In this document: positions 21,857 through 31,855 of the stretch, piece after piece | Position numbering within the stretch: the stretch's first letter is position 1 | Layout: each line of letters opens with the position of its first letter | Assembly (NCBI RefSeq): GCF_000012645.1 | Contig: NC_007577.1 | Location: forward strand, 558,001-622,000 | Direction: 5' to 3' | DNA length: 64,000 nucleotides | Source: Prochlorococcus marinus str. MIT 9312 | GTDB lineage: Bacteria; Cyanobacteriota; Cyanobacteriia; PCC-6307; Cyanobiaceae | Notes under the pieces: model-generated | The model's input: the letters and a program-made list of their open reading frames with translations, nothing else | What the model was told of the DNA's origin: nothing | Database searches by the model: none | Translations under genes and position numbers: made by a program

Positions 21857-22585
21857 ATTAATCTTACTTATTATCACGTTGCAAATGATGTTCCAGATAT
21901 AAATCCTGATATTGCAGTGGTAATTGATGTTTTAAGAGCCACAACTACAATCTCTTGGGCTTTAAAAAATGGAGCTGACTCAATACAAGTTTTTGCTGAT
22001 TTAGAGTTGTTGAAAGAATCTGCTAATAAGTGGCATGCTGATGAGAGATTATTGCTTGGAGAGAGAGGCGGCAAGAAAATTGAGGGCTTTGACTTGGGGA
22101 ATTCTCCTTTATCAGTCACGAATGAGGTTGTTAATGGTAAAAGACTTTTTATGAGTACAACAAATGGGACTAAATCACTCCAAAAAGTTCAACATGTAAA
22201 GCATTTATTTGCTATGGGTCTTCCAAATAGGAGGGCAGTTGCCGAAAAAATCATTTCACTAAAAGCTGAGAATATTCTAATACTTGGCAGTGGTTGGGAA
22301 GGGTCATACTCACTTGAGGATTCTTTAGCTGCTGGTGCTTTGGCCTCATACTTGGAAACAAATTGTGATTTTGAAGTCAAAATTATAAATGACGAATTGC
22401 AGGCTGCTTTGGCCCTCTGGAATTTTTGGAAAAATGATATTTTGAAATGTTTAAAAACAGCAACTCATGGCAAAAGATTGACAAGTATTGGTGATTATGA
22501 GGAAGATTTTAAATGTTGCTCAGAACTTGATTGCTTAGATATTGTTCCTGCTCAAGTTGAAAGAGGTGTGATTCGTGCCTCATGA
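21857..22585 (+). CDS. comB: 2-Phosphosulfolactate phosphatase (ComB family), start codon unclear
   Basis: ComB removes phosphate from 2-phosphosulfolactate; the family was defined in coenzyme M synthesis but is widespread in cyanobacteria, where the role is unsettled. Motifs VVIDVLRATTTI, LLGERGGKKIEGFDLGNSP and STTNGTKSL are clear. The frame codes family-like residues (NLTYYHVANDVPD) upstream of the GTG at 21917, so that GTG is too late. No ATG, GTG or TTG exists in frame between the stop at 21818 and 21917. I place the start at an ATT (21857), 8 bp after an AAGGA ribosome site (21845-21849); this is an inference. It is the first gene of a plus-strand series running to murI. Confidence 0.85.
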   Translation: MNLTYYHVANDVPDINPDIAVVIDVLRATTTISWALKNGADSIQVFADLELLKESANKWHADERLLLGERGGKKIEGFDLGNSPLSVTNEVVNGKRLFMSTTNGTKSLQKVQHVKHLFAMGLPNRRAVAEKIISLKAENILILGSGWEGSYSLEDSLAAGALASYLETNCDFEVKIINDELQAALALWNFWKNDILKCLKTATHGKRLTSIGDYEEDFKCCSELDCLDIVPAQVERGVIRAS

Positions 22586-22615
22586 TTTACGAATTGGTTT
22601 ATTAGGAGTACTGTT

Positions 22616-23443
22616 TTGACTGATTTTTTGGTGGCTGCATTGCAAATTACAAGCACTTCTAATGTAGAAGCAAATTTTGTTGAAGCGGAGGAACAGATTG
22701 AATTAGCAGCTCGAAGAGGTGCTGAGTTAATCGGATTGCCTGAGAATTTTGCTTTTTTAGGAGAAGATGACGAAAAACTTAGATTAGCTCCTGAATTGTC
22801 AATGAAGTGTACAAACTTCCTAAAAACTATGTCACAGAGATATCAAGTTTTTCTATTGGGAGGAGGATATCCTGTTCCAGCTGGTGATGATAGACATACT
22901 TTAAATAGATCAGCACTCTTTGGAAGAGATGGACAGGTTTTGGCAAAATATGACAAAATCCATTTGTTCGATGTTGATTTGCCAGACGGAAATTTATATA
23001 AGGAATCATCTACTATTTTATCTGGGGAGGAGTATCCACCTGTTGTAGATGTCCCAGGTTTATGCAAAATAGGGTTATCGATTTGTTACGACGTTAGATT
23101 CCCTGAACTTTATAGATATTTGTCTTCTAATGGTGCAGAGCTAATTATGATTCCCGCAGCTTTTACAGCATTTACTGGAAAAGATCATTGGCAAATCCTA
23201 TTACAAGCAAGAGCGATTGAGAATACAGCATATGTAGTTGCTCCAGCGCAAACTGGGGTTCATTATGGAAGAAGGCAAAGTCATGGCCATGCAATGGTAA
23301 TTGACCCATGGGGCACTGTTTTGTCTGATGCTGGGAAAACTCAGGGGGCCGCAATAGCGCCTGCGGATAAAAAAAGAGTAAAGAAGATTAGGGAGCAGAT
23401 GCCAAGCCTTAAACATAGAAAAAATAAATTGTTTTCAAACTAA
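22616..23443 (+). CDS. Nitrilase-superfamily amidohydrolase (Nit1/Nit2-like)
   Basis: Carbon-nitrogen hydrolase; Nit1/Nit2-type enzymes repair deaminated glutathione or hydrolyse omega-amides. The catalytic triad is visible as E43 (LPENFAF), K114 (KYDKIHLFD) and C157 (LSICYDVRFPE). It has 275 residues with a TTG start that gives a normal nitrilase N-terminus. The stop TAA overlaps the ATG of the following amidase (TAATG). The exact substrate cannot be told from sequence. Confidence 0.9.
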   Translation: MTDFLVAALQITSTSNVEANFVEAEEQIELAARRGAELIGLPENFAFLGEDDEKLRLAPELSMKCTNFLKTMSQRYQVFLLGGGYPVPAGDDRHTLNRSALFGRDGQVLAKYDKIHLFDVDLPDGNLYKESSTILSGEEYPPVVDVPGLCKIGLSICYDVRFPELYRYLSSNGAELIMIPAAFTAFTGKDHWQILLQARAIENTAYVVAPAQTGVHYGRRQSHGHAMVIDPWGTVLSDAGKTQGAAIAPADKKRVKKIREQMPSLKHRKNKLFSN

Positions 23444-24528
23444 TGATAAAGTTTTTAGATAATAAACTTTTTCGTTATATATCCGTTTTTTTATTTTTAA
23501 ATTCTGCAATCCTCCCTTTGAAATCTTCAAGTGCTCTGGCAGCATGGGCGATCAAAACTAATGGTGTTTTAGAATTAAGAACTAAATCAAATACAAATTT
23601 AAAAGCATACTTTCAGAAGTCGAACCAAATATATGGCGATAGATTCTGGGTTGATTTCCCCGGAGAATTAAAAAATCCCAGAATAATAAAAGGTAATGGT
23701 CCAATAAAAGAAATTAGATTAGGTAAACCAAATAATGGTAAAACAAGACTAGTAATTGAATTTAAGGAAGAAACTTATTTGAAACCTTTGACTTGGCGAA
23801 TGGTTGGATTAGATCAAAATAGGTGGTCAATTAAGCTATTTAACCCAAAAAATTCATTTAAAAAGATTGGTGAAGGTTTAGTTATTAAGAGAACAGGAAA
23901 TATTCAAGCAAATCAAAACTCTATTTATAATAAGAAAAGTAAGTATGATTACTTTAAATTACCAAAAGTAAAACAAAATAAATTTTCGGTTGTTATCGAT
24001 CCAGGGCATGGAGGGCCTGATCCAGGGGCAATTGGTATTGGCGGTATTAGGGAAACAGATGTTGTACTAGAGGTCTCCAAAATAGTTGAAAATTTACTTT
24101 CTGAGAAAGGTGTCAAAGTAGTTTTAACTAGAAAAAATGAAGTTGATTTGGGTTTATCTCCAAGAGTTTCCTTCGCTAACAATGCTGATGCAGATATCTT
24201 TGTAAGTATTCATGCAAATGCCTCAAGAGGTAAAAGAAAGGATATTAATGGGTTGGAAACCTTTTACTTTAGAGGTTGGAGAGGTAGATTACTCGCCAGA
24301 AAGATTCAAAAACAAATTCTAAGAGTTTCCCCTGGGAGTCCTGATCGAGGAGTTAAACAAGGTAGATTTTACGTAATTAAAAATACTAGAATGCCTGCAG
24401 TTCTTGTAGAAATTGGGTTTTTAACAGGAAGATTAGATGCAAGAAGATTAGAAAAAAAAACACATCGTAAAAGATTAGCTTATGCAATTGCAAAAGGCAT
24501 CCTTGAATATCTAGATAAAGTAGGGTGA
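23443..24528 (+). CDS. N-acetylmuramoyl-L-alanine amidase (Amidase_3), exported
   Basis: Periplasmic zinc amidase that cuts stem peptides from peptidoglycan, as AmiA/B/C do at cell division. It has an N-terminal signal or anchor (about 10-35) and a beta-rich AMIN-like region (about 38-135). The catalytic domain follows, with zinc ligands and general base H189 (DPGHGG), E204 (IRETDV), H257 (SIHANAS) and E323 (VEIGFLTG). It is full length at 361 residues. Its stop overlaps the GTG start of murI, pairing two peptidoglycan genes in one transcript. Confidence 0.93.
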   Translation: MIKFLDNKLFRYISVFLFLNSAILPLKSSSALAAWAIKTNGVLELRTKSNTNLKAYFQKSNQIYGDRFWVDFPGELKNPRIIKGNGPIKEIRLGKPNNGKTRLVIEFKEETYLKPLTWRMVGLDQNRWSIKLFNPKNSFKKIGEGLVIKRTGNIQANQNSIYNKKSKYDYFKLPKVKQNKFSVVIDPGHGGPDPGAIGIGGIRETDVVLEVSKIVENLLSEKGVKVVLTRKNEVDLGLSPRVSFANNADADIFVSIHANASRGKRKDINGLETFYFRGWRGRLLARKIQKQILRVSPGSPDRGVKQGRFYVIKNTRMPAVLVEIGFLTGRLDARRLEKKTHRKRLAYAIAKGILEYLDKVG

Positions 24529-25319
24529 AACTTAAAATAGGTATATTTGATAGTGGAATAGGTGGATTTACTATTCTCAATTCTTTACTAAAAACACGTA
24601 ATGATGTTGAAGTTTTTTATTTGGCGGACACTAAAAGAATCCCTTTTGGGGACAAAAATTTTGAAGAGATCAGACTAATTGCAAAAGAGATTTGTAATTT
24701 TTTTGAAGATAAGAATTTGGATGCTCTTTTAATAGCTTGTAACACTACAAATGCATGTGCACTAGATATTCTAGAAAATGACTTAAAGATACCATGTTTT
24801 GACCTTATAAACTCAGTATCAGAAATAGTTAATAAACAAATAATTGGCATCTTGGCAACAAAAACAACAGTTAGATCTTCATATTACAAAAACGCTATAA
24901 GTTCTAAAAAGGAGAATTCGAAAATATTTCAAAATGAATGTCCAGAATTTGTATCAGAAATTGAAAGAGAAAAGCTTGATTTTATTAAGTTAAATAATCT
25001 TTCGGATTTGTATTTAAAACCACTACTAAATAAAAATATTGAAGAAATAATACTCGGATGTAGCCATTATCCTTTAATTTATGAATTTTTGAGAAAAAAA
25101 ATAAGCTCAAATATAAAAATTATTGATCCATCGGAAGCGTTAATAAAAAAATTTAATGAATCTTTTGCTATTCCAAAAACTGACCGCTATGAGAGTCTTT
25201 CTTTCGAAAATGTAAAATTTTTTGTTACTTCAGAAAGAGATAAATTTTCCAAAAAAGTAAAATTTTGGCTTGGAATTAATAAAGAAATTAGTTTGGTTAA
25301 CCTCCGAAGTAATGTTTGA
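24525..25319 (+). CDS. murI: Glutamate racemase
   Basis: Makes D-glutamate for peptidoglycan. The two catalytic cysteines are C72 (ACNTTNAC) and C179 (LGCSHYP), and the N-terminal FDSGIGGFTIL motif is intact. The start is GTG, overlapping the amidase stop codon by four bases, which indicates translational coupling. Length 264. The prenyl synthase gene follows after 27 bp. Confidence 0.94.
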   Translation: MKLKIGIFDSGIGGFTILNSLLKTRNDVEVFYLADTKRIPFGDKNFEEIRLIAKEICNFFEDKNLDALLIACNTTNACALDILENDLKIPCFDLINSVSEIVNKQIIGILATKTTVRSSYYKNAISSKKENSKIFQNECPEFVSEIEREKLDFIKLNNLSDLYLKPLLNKNIEEIILGCSHYPLIYEFLRKKISSNIKIIDPSEALIKKFNESFAIPKTDRYESLSFENVKFFVTSERDKFSKKVKFWLGINKEISLVNLRSNV

Positions 25320-25346
25320 TTCTTTAAGATATATTAGAGGTCAATC

Positions 25347-26318
25347 ATGAATACAGTAACAGAGCTACTACAACCAGTTGAAAATGATCTTGATGATCTT
25401 ATTTTTGAACTGAAAAATCTAATAGGAGCTGGTCATCCAATTCTTCAAGCTGCAGCAGAACATCTCTTTAGTGCTGGGGGGAAGAGACTGAGACCTGGTA
25501 TAGTGCTATTGATTTCAAAAGCAATATCTTCTGAATTTTGTTTAACAAATAAACACAAGAGGCTTGCTGAAATAACTGAAATGATTCATACAGCATCATT
25601 AGTCCATGATGATGTTGTTGATGAAGCGTCTACAAGAAGAGGAGTAGATACAGTTCATAGTAGATTTAATACCAGAGTTGCTGTTTTAGCTGGTGACTTT
25701 TTATTCGCTCAAGCAAGTTGGCATTTAGCAAATCTTGATAATGTAAATGTAGTTAAATTACTAAGTAGAGTAATAATGGATTTAGCCGAAGGTGAAATCA
25801 AACAAAATTTAAATAGATTTGATTCGGCTCAATCTTTTTCCAAATACATCAATAAAAGCTATTGTAAAACAGCATCATTAATAGCTAACAGTTGTAAAGC
25901 AGCTGGAGTTTTGAGTGATCTTTCCGATGAAAAATTAAACTCTCTGTACGATTTTGGCAAAAATATTGGTTTGGCTTTCCAAGTTGTAGATGACATACTT
26001 GACTTTACTGGAAACGATAAACAACTTGGAAAACCTGCTGTAAGTGATCTTGCTAGTGGTTATCTTACTGCGCCAGTTTTATATGCCTTAGAAGAAAATA
26101 AGAAATTGTCTGTTCTTATAAACAGAGAACTTGCTGAAAAAGATGATTTAGATGAGGCTCTTAATATCATTATGAATTCTAAATCTATCGAAAGTTCTAG
26201 AAAACTAGCTGAGGATTTTGCAATGCTCTCTAAAGAAGCTATAATTTGGCTTCCTGATTCAGAGTACAAGAGAGCGTTGCTGGCCCTCCCAGAATTTGTT
26301 CTCAGCCGCATTTATTAG
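25347..26318 (+). CDS. sds: Polyprenyl (solanesyl-type) diphosphate synthase
   Basis: Trans-isoprenyl diphosphate synthase that in cyanobacteria makes the C45 side chain of plastoquinone. The two aspartate-rich Mg sites are HDDVVDEA (D88-D92) and VVDDILDF (D215-D219). The conserved GGKRLRP lies at about 44-50. Length 323. Chain length is not readable with certainty, but the residues before the first Asp motif are small (HTASLVHDD), as in long-chain synthases. It is plausibly the last gene of the comB-to-sds run. Confidence 0.92.
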   Translation: MNTVTELLQPVENDLDDLIFELKNLIGAGHPILQAAAEHLFSAGGKRLRPGIVLLISKAISSEFCLTNKHKRLAEITEMIHTASLVHDDVVDEASTRRGVDTVHSRFNTRVAVLAGDFLFAQASWHLANLDNVNVVKLLSRVIMDLAEGEIKQNLNRFDSAQSFSKYINKSYCKTASLIANSCKAAGVLSDLSDEKLNSLYDFGKNIGLAFQVVDDILDFTGNDKQLGKPAVSDLASGYLTAPVLYALEENKKLSVLINRELAEKDDLDEALNIIMNSKSIESSRKLAEDFAMLSKEAIIWLPDSEYKRALLALPEFVLSRIY

Positions 26319-26412
26319 ATCTGTTAAAATAGATTTCTCCAGCTAACTTAATATTAAAATTTTTGAAAACCATAAATTTTTCGACTAGTTTTATTAAGCA
26401 TAGATTTATTTA

Positions 26413-28395
26413 ATGTCATTAGATAAAAAAAATTCCATCAACAACATACTTGAAGAAAAGAGAATTTTCCCTCCATCAAAACAATTTGCAGAAAACTCAA
26501 ATATTAGTTCTCAAAAAGAATTACTAAGTCTAAAAGAACAAGCATCAGAAAATCCTACTCAATTCTGGGAATCTTTTGCAAAATCTGAATTAGATTGGTT
26601 TGAGCCATTTCAAACTGTATTAGATAGCAAAAATGCCCCCTTTTTTAAGTGGTTTAAAGAAGGAAAACTCAACATTACATATAACTGCTTAGATAGACAT
26701 ATTAGTAGAGGACTTGGAGGGAAAACTGCATTAATATGGGAAGGTGAACCTGGAGATAGCAAAAAATATACTTATGAAGAACTTTTAAAAGAGGTATGTA
26801 AAGCTTCCAATGCATTAAAAACCATTGGAGTAAAAAAAGGAGATTTGGTATGTATTTATATGCCAATGATTCCTGAAGCAATGTTTGCGATGTTAGCTTG
26901 CGCAAGAATTGGGGCTCCTCATTCAGTTGTCTTTGGAGGGTTTTCTTCAGAAGCTTTAAAAGATAGATTAATTGATGGAAATGCCAGATTTGTTATTACG
27001 GCAGATGGTGGCTTTAGAAAAGATAAGGTGATTGAGCTTAAGCAAGCAGTTGATGCGGCAATTGAAAGTGGGGCAGATAAAGTTGTTGAAAAAGTTGTTG
27101 TTGTTCAAAGAACTAAAAAAAGCATTTCTATGGTTGATGGCAGAGATTTTTGGTGGCACGAATTATTAAAAGATCAAAAAGATGAGTGTGAACCAGAAAT
27201 AATGAATAGCGAAGATAGACTTTTTATTCTTTATACTTCAGGCTCTACTGGAAAACCTAAAGGTGTAGTTCACACTACAGGTGGTTATAATCTTTGGTCC
27301 CATTTGACATTTAAATGGATTTTTGATTTAAAAGATGACGATATTTATTGGTGTACTGCTGATGTTGGTTGGATTACAGGCCATAGTTATATAGTTTATG
27401 GCCCCTTATCTAATGGCGCTACAACCTTAATGTTTGAGGGAGTACCAAGGCCATCTAATTTAGGGGCTTTTTGGGAAATTGTTCAGAAATATAAGGTTTC
27501 CATTTTTTATACTGCTCCAACTGCAATAAGAGCATTTATGAAGTCTGGACGTGAAATTCCTGATAAATATAATCTGGACAGTCTTAGACTTTTGGGCACA
27601 GTTGGAGAACCAATTAATCCTGAAGCATGGATATGGTACAAAGATGTTATTGGTAAAAATAAATGTCCCATAGTTGATACATGGTGGCAAACTGAAACTG
27701 GAGGTGTAATGATAAGCCCTTTGCCTGGAGTTGTTCCCACAAAGCCGGGTTCAGCTACTTATCCCTTGCCTGGAATTGAAGTTGAAATCGTTGATAAGAA
27801 TGGAGATAAAGTTATGGAGAACGAGGGCGGTTATTTAATTATTAAGAAGCCTTGGCCAGGGATGATGAGAACAATTCATGGGAACTCAAAGAGATACTTG
27901 GAGAGTTATTGGGAATATATTTCTTTTAAAGGAGAAAAGAATGTTTATTTCGCTGGAGATGGAGCACGTATTGATGAAGATGGATATATTTGGATTATGG
28001 GGAGAGTTGATGATGTTATAAGTGTTTCAGGTCATCGGTTAGGAACGATGGAAATAGAATCGGCTTTGGTAAGTCATAAATCAGTGGCTGAAGCCGCTGT
28101 TGTGGGAAGGAGAGATGATCTAAAAGGGGAAGTAATAGTCGCTTTCGTCTCTCTAGAGAAAGATGTTAATAGTTCTTCAGAATTAGTAGAAGAATTAAAG
28201 AAACATGTTGTTAATGAAATTGGAATTATCGCTAAGCCAGAAAAAATAGTAATTTCTGACTCTCTTCCTAAAACACGAAGTGGAAAAATTATGAGGAGAA
28301 TTTTGAGATCTTTGGCAGCTGGAGAAAAAATTAGTGGTGATATAAGTACTCTTGAAGATAGTTCTGTTTTAGAAAAGTTGAAAGAAAAATCTTAA
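26413..28395 (+). CDS. acs: Acetyl-CoA synthetase
   Basis: Activates acetate to acetyl-CoA via acetyl-AMP, in the ANL superfamily. It has the A3 core motif [14 protein letters not shown] near residues 275-288 and the acetate-site region WWQTETGG. The A8 hinge [15 protein letters not shown] and the C-terminal catalytic lysine in [11 protein letters not shown] are also present. Full length at 660 residues. Its last four bases overlap the end of the convergent DUF1350 gene. Confidence 0.96.
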   Translation: MSLDKKNSINNILEEKRIFPPSKQFAENSNISSQKELLSLKEQASENPTQFWESFAKSELDWFEPFQTVLDSKNAPFFKWFKEGKLNITYNCLDRHISRGLGGKTALIWEGEPGDSKKYTYEELLKEVCKASNALKTIGVKKGDLVCIYMPMIPEAMFAMLACARIGAPHSVVFGGFSSEALKDRLIDGNARFVITADGGFRKDKVIELKQAVDAAIESGADKVVEKVVVVQRTKKSISMVDGRDFWWHELLKDQKDECEPEIMNSEDRLFILYTSGSTGKPKGVVHTTGGYNLWSHLTFKWIFDLKDDDIYWCTADVGWITGHSYIVYGPLSNGATTLMFEGVPRPSNLGAFWEIVQKYKVSIFYTAPTAIRAFMKSGREIPDKYNLDSLRLLGTVGEPINPEAWIWYKDVIGKNKCPIVDTWWQTETGGVMISPLPGVVPTKPGSATYPLPGIEVEIVDKNGDKVMENEGGYLIIKKPWPGMMRTIHGNSKRYLESYWEYISFKGEKNVYFAGDGARIDEDGYIWIMGRVDDVISVSGHRLGTMEIESALVSHKSVAEAAVVGRRDDLKGEVIVAFVSLEKDVNSSSELVEELKKHVVNEIGIIAKPEKIVISDSLPKTRSGKIMRRILRSLAAGEKISGDISTLEDSSVLEKLKEKS

Positions 28396-29114
28396 TCGGG
28401 GTTATCAATTAAATTGGAAATTCTTTTTATAGTATTTCTTTTGAAATCATCATCTGCCCAGTCTCCCAAAAAATTTTCTCTTAGTCCTGCACTTGCAATA
28501 ATAGTGTGTGTTCCTTTTAAAATTATCCCTTTAGAATTATCTTCTTTTCTTGCTTTAAGACAAGAAAATAATTTATCTGTTTGATCTAATTCGTCTGAGT
28601 TGAATTTTATTAGGAAGTTATTTTTTTGATTATAAGTTTTTTCAATTATTCGTAAAGTTCTTTCTGGACTAGGGCTAAATTCACTACTGAATTCTAATTT
28701 TTGAGCAATCTGTTTCAATAATGGAATTGATTTGTTTGCACTAAAGTTATTGAAACTAATTGATATGAATTTTTCGCAATTCCTTCCACCATCTGGAGAA
28801 ATCAAATGAAGTTTACAGCCTAGGCTATGACCAATTCTAATAGAAGGAATTGATGACCCTATTCTTTTATATAAGGACATTCGGCAATTTTTAAAATCCT
28901 TCCATGCTTTAATAGCGAGTTGTTGGTGATCAAATTGTGGAGTGTACTTGTATGCGTGAACTGCATAATTTTTATGAATTAAGCTCTCTATGAATCTTCT
29001 GTAGGTTAAATCTGGTTTAGAAGCTAAATAACTTCCACCGATAAATTCCACAATTTTCTTAGGTTTTGAAGGCCAATAACAAAAATTGTTAAATTGATAT
29101 TTTGTAAAAGTCAT
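28392..29114 (-). CDS. DUF1350-family alpha/beta-hydrolase-like protein
   Basis: Cyanobacterial and plastid family of unknown function, with a 240-residue alpha/beta hydrolase pattern. It has the N-terminal [19 protein letters not shown] stretch typical of DUF1350. A nucleophile-elbow motif GHSLGC (G-x-S-x-G) lies near residues 93-98, and a late histidine in [11 protein letters not shown] could complete a triad. An esterase or lipase-like activity is plausible only by fold. It converges on acs with a 4-bp overlap of coding ends. Confidence 0.82.
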   Translation of the reverse strand: MTFTKYQFNNFCYWPSKPKKIVEFIGGSYLASKPDLTYRRFIESLIHKNYAVHAYKYTPQFDHQQLAIKAWKDFKNCRMSLYKRIGSSIPSIRIGHSLGCKLHLISPDGGRNCEKFISISFNNFSANKSIPLLKQIAQKLEFSSEFSPSPERTLRIIEKTYNQKNNFLIKFNSDELDQTDKLFSCLKARKEDNSKGIILKGTHTIIASAGLRENFLGDWADDDFKRNTIKRISNLIDNPD

Positions 29115-29243
29115 TTTTATAAATTTATTTTTAAATCTAAAATGGTTTTAAAAATTATTTTTAATCGAATTAGTTTAATAAATATTAATTTAAAAGAAAT
29201 TTTTATTAAATGCGTCAAGATAAACGAAAGTGTTTTCAGCTGA

Positions 29244-30023
29244 ATGGAACTATTTAATAAAAAAGGATTAAATCAATTGGATTTTCTTCAGGATCAAATT
29301 ACAAGTAAAGCCTCTGAAATAGTTGTTACTAATCAAAATAAAAAAATAGAAAAAATTTTAATTCTTGATACTGAAACAACAGGTTTAGATGAAAATAAAG
29401 ATGAAGTGATAGAGATAGGTTGTATTTTGTTTGACGTATCTTTTAAATGTGTACTTTCACAGGTCTCATTTTTATTGCCGGTTAACAACAATGAAGCCGA
29501 ACATGTTAATTGTATATCTGCAGAAGTAACTAATATCTCTCAACCTTGGGAAGATGGATTAAATTTCTTTTTAAAACTTGTTGATTGTTCTGATTTCATT
29601 GTTGCGCATAATGTAGAGTTTGATAAGAAATGGTTTGGGAAAGGAAGATTGCCTATGCTTAATAAAAAATGGATATGCAGTTTAGATGATATTAATTGGT
29701 CTTTTCAAAAATCACTAAAAACAAGACCTTCAGTAACTGATCTAGCCCTATCTTTTTCAATACCAGTTTGGAATTTACATAGAGCTTTGTCTGATTGCTT
29801 TTACATTTCTGAGGTCTTCAAAAAATGCGATAATTTAGAGGAACTTTTACTTAAAGCTACTGAACCGAGGTTTTTATACAAGGCCTTGGTTAGTTATGAA
29901 GATAGGTCTTTAGCTAAAAATGCTGGGTTCAGATGGAATAGTCCTGTGCAAGGAGCATGGTCAAGAAAATTAACTACTGATGAGGCAAAAAATCTTGATT
30001 TTAGAGTAGAGATTCTGAATTAA
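29244..30023 (+). CDS. DEDDh 3'-5' exonuclease (DnaQ-like) with extra C-terminal domain
   Basis: Exonuclease of the DNA polymerase III epsilon superfamily. Metal-binding residues are D42 and E44 in LILDTETTGLD, an Asp in VAHNVEFDKKW, and the His/Asp of HRALSDC (DEDDh type). The exonuclease core ends near residue 200. A further domain of about 50 residues (FLYKALVSYEDRSLAKNAGF...) resembles the small DUF3820-like tails on some DnaQ proteins. The first 35 residues are polar and not conserved-looking. Whether it acts as a replication proofreader or a separate repair or RNA nuclease is open. Confidence 0.87.
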   Translation: MELFNKKGLNQLDFLQDQITSKASEIVVTNQNKKIEKILILDTETTGLDENKDEVIEIGCILFDVSFKCVLSQVSFLLPVNNNEAEHVNCISAEVTNISQPWEDGLNFFLKLVDCSDFIVAHNVEFDKKWFGKGRLPMLNKKWICSLDDINWSFQKSLKTRPSVTDLALSFSIPVWNLHRALSDCFYISEVFKKCDNLEELLLKATEPRFLYKALVSYEDRSLAKNAGFRWNSPVQGAWSRKLTTDEAKNLDFRVEILN

Positions 30024-30053
30024 AATTTAATGAATTTCTGACTAAGAAAATAT

Positions 30054-30476
30054 TTAGTGCATCTTACAGGGCATCCATTTATTACCCATTTTATGTGCTC
30101 CAATACATCCGTATTTTGAGGCAGCCTTTTCAGCTTCTTGTTTAGTGTTAAATATATCTGAAATCATATTTTCCTTGTTTGAATTTGAAATTTGTTTGGA
30201 ATGATTATGAATATTGTTTTGAGAATTAGGTGAATACTCCCATATTCCCATAGTAGTAACCCCGGCAGAGATAATTCCCATCCCAACTACTGATAAATTG
30301 ACTATTCCCATTGCTACTGCACCAAAAGAAAATACACCCATTGGGACTACTCCAATACTTATTACTCCCATTGGCACTATTCCTATTGAAACTATACCAA
30401 GAGGTGCTATTCCAAAAGCAATTTTTTTTGGTTTTGTACCGCAATGCTGATTCTCTTTATTTTTATTTATTTCCAA
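30054..30476 (-). CDS. DUF3721 protein with N-terminal decapeptide repeat
   Basis: A 140-residue protein in two parts. Residues 25-80 are six imperfect copies of a ten-residue unit, roughly P-M-G-V-I-S-I-G-V-V. Met-Gly or Leu-Gly recurs every tenth position, as in stacked beta-helix or membrane-associated glycine-zipper structures. The C-terminus (about 108-140) matches DUF3721: a TKQEAEKAA helix, then GCIGAH and GNKWMPC before the final H. Conserved Cys/His suggest metal or redox binding. It has no signal peptide. It is transcribed toward the exonuclease gene and away from hisS. Function unknown. Confidence 0.8.
   Translation of the reverse strand: MEINKNKENQHCGTKPKKIAFGIAPLGIVSIGIVPMGVISIGVVPMGVFSFGAVAMGIVNLSVVGMGIISAGVTTMGIWEYSPNSQNNIHNHSKQISNSNKENMISDIFNTKQEAEKAASKYGCIGAHKMGNKWMPCKMH
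30237..30404 (-). repeat. Six tandem 30-bp units coding the decapeptide repeat
   Basis: Within the DUF3721 gene, residues 25-80 split into units beginning PLG, PMG, PMG, AMG, GMG and TMG, each ten residues long. At the DNA level the 30-bp units have diverged: the ATTCCCAT/ACTCCCATTGG cores recur on the plus strand but not as exact copies. The repeat is therefore old and kept by selection on the protein rather than a recent slippage product. Confidence 0.8.
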
Positions 30477-30574
30477 TAGTTTTTCTAAATGTTAAATTAA
30501 AATTGTCTCACAGAACAAACAATCAAAGATTAATTTCTACTTGAATTAAAAATTTTGAATTATTTTCTAGAACT

Positions 30575-31855
30575 TTGAATAACTTAAAAAATCTTAGAGG
30601 AACAGTAGATCTATTGCCTGATCAATTAATAAAGTGGCAAAACGTTGAGAAAATTGTATTGGAGCAGCTTGCAAGAGCATCCATCAAAGAAATAAGAACA
30701 CCAATATTGGAAATGACTGAATTATTTATAAGAGGAATTGGTGAAGGAACTGATGTTGTTAGTAAGGAAATGTACACATTTCTTGATAGAGGGGAGAGAT
30801 CCTGCACTCTTAGGCCTGAAGGAACCGCCTCCGTCGCACGAGCGTTAATACAAAATGGAATATCGTCTAATCCTTTTCAAAAACTATGGTACATGGGGCC
30901 TATGTTTCGATATGAAAGACCTCAAGCAGGAAGGCAAAGACAGTTTCATCAGTTAGGCGTTGAGTTTATAGGATACGAATCAGTGAGAAGTGATGTTGAA
31001 ATTATTGCTTTAGCTTGGGATATCTTAGGGAAATTAGGAATTAAAGAACTTAATCTTGAAATAAATAGCTTGGGTGATATTGATGATAGATTAAATTTTC
31101 AAAAATCTTTTTTGAAGTGGCTAGAAAAAAATAAAGATTCTTTAGATTTAGATTCTCAGAATAGAATCAATAAAAATCCTTTAAGGATTTTAGACTCTAA
31201 GAATATGCAAACAAAGAAAGCGCTTGAAAACGCTCCAATATTATTTAATTTTTTGTCTGAAAAAAGTCATAAAAGATATTCAGATTTAAAAAAACAATTG
31301 AATGTTTTACAAATACCCTACGTGGAAAACTTTAATCTAGTCAGGGGTCTGGATTATTACACCCATACCGCCTTCGAAATCACTAGTTGTGCTCTAGGCT
31401 CCCAAGCTACAGTTTGCGGAGGAGGAAGATATGACAATTTAATAAAACAAATGGGTGGGCCAAATACTCCAGCAATTGGATTTGCTATTGGTTTAGAAAG
31501 ATTAATTTTACTAGCGGGAAAAGATCTTGAAGTTCCAAGGAATACTGATATTTATATTATTAATCAAGGCTTAATTGCTGAATCATTAGCTATGGATTTA
31601 TCTAGAAAATTAAGAAATTATGATTTGTTAGTTGAATTGGATTTAAGTGGGGCCTCATTCTCTAAACAATTTAAAAAGGCAAATAAACTAAAATCTAAAA
31701 GTATTATTGTTATTGGTGATGATGAGGCGGCTAATAAAGAGTTTATTATAAGGCTCTTTGATCATTCAGGTAATGCGAATAAAGAAGAGGTTATATCTTT
31801 TGAGAATGATATTAAATTAGAAAAGTGGCTAAAAATTAACTTACTTTCAAAGTGA
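30575..31855 (+). CDS. hisS: Histidyl-tRNA synthetase
   Basis: Class II synthetase charging tRNA-His. It has motif 2 LWYMGPMFRYERPQAGRQRQFHQ in sequence order (F-R-x-E-x-P-Q). The histidine-specific boxes LVRGLDYYTHTAFE and GGGRYD are present, as is the motif 3 region IGFAIGLERL. A C-terminal anticodon-binding domain follows. Length 426. The start is TTG at 30575, chosen because it gives the usual N-terminus (LKNLRGTVDLLP). Its TGA stop overlaps the GTG of the next small gene. Confidence 0.95.
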   Translation: MNNLKNLRGTVDLLPDQLIKWQNVEKIVLEQLARASIKEIRTPILEMTELFIRGIGEGTDVVSKEMYTFLDRGERSCTLRPEGTASVARALIQNGISSNPFQKLWYMGPMFRYERPQAGRQRQFHQLGVEFIGYESVRSDVEIIALAWDILGKLGIKELNLEINSLGDIDDRLNFQKSFLKWLEKNKDSLDLDSQNRINKNPLRILDSKNMQTKKALENAPILFNFLSEKSHKRYSDLKKQLNVLQIPYVENFNLVRGLDYYTHTAFEITSCALGSQATVCGGGRYDNLIKQMGGPNTPAIGFAIGLERLILLAGKDLEVPRNTDIYIINQGLIAESLAMDLSRKLRNYDLLVELDLSGASFSKQFKKANKLKSKSIIVIGDDEAANKEFIIRLFDHSGNANKEEVISFENDIKLEKWLKINLLSK

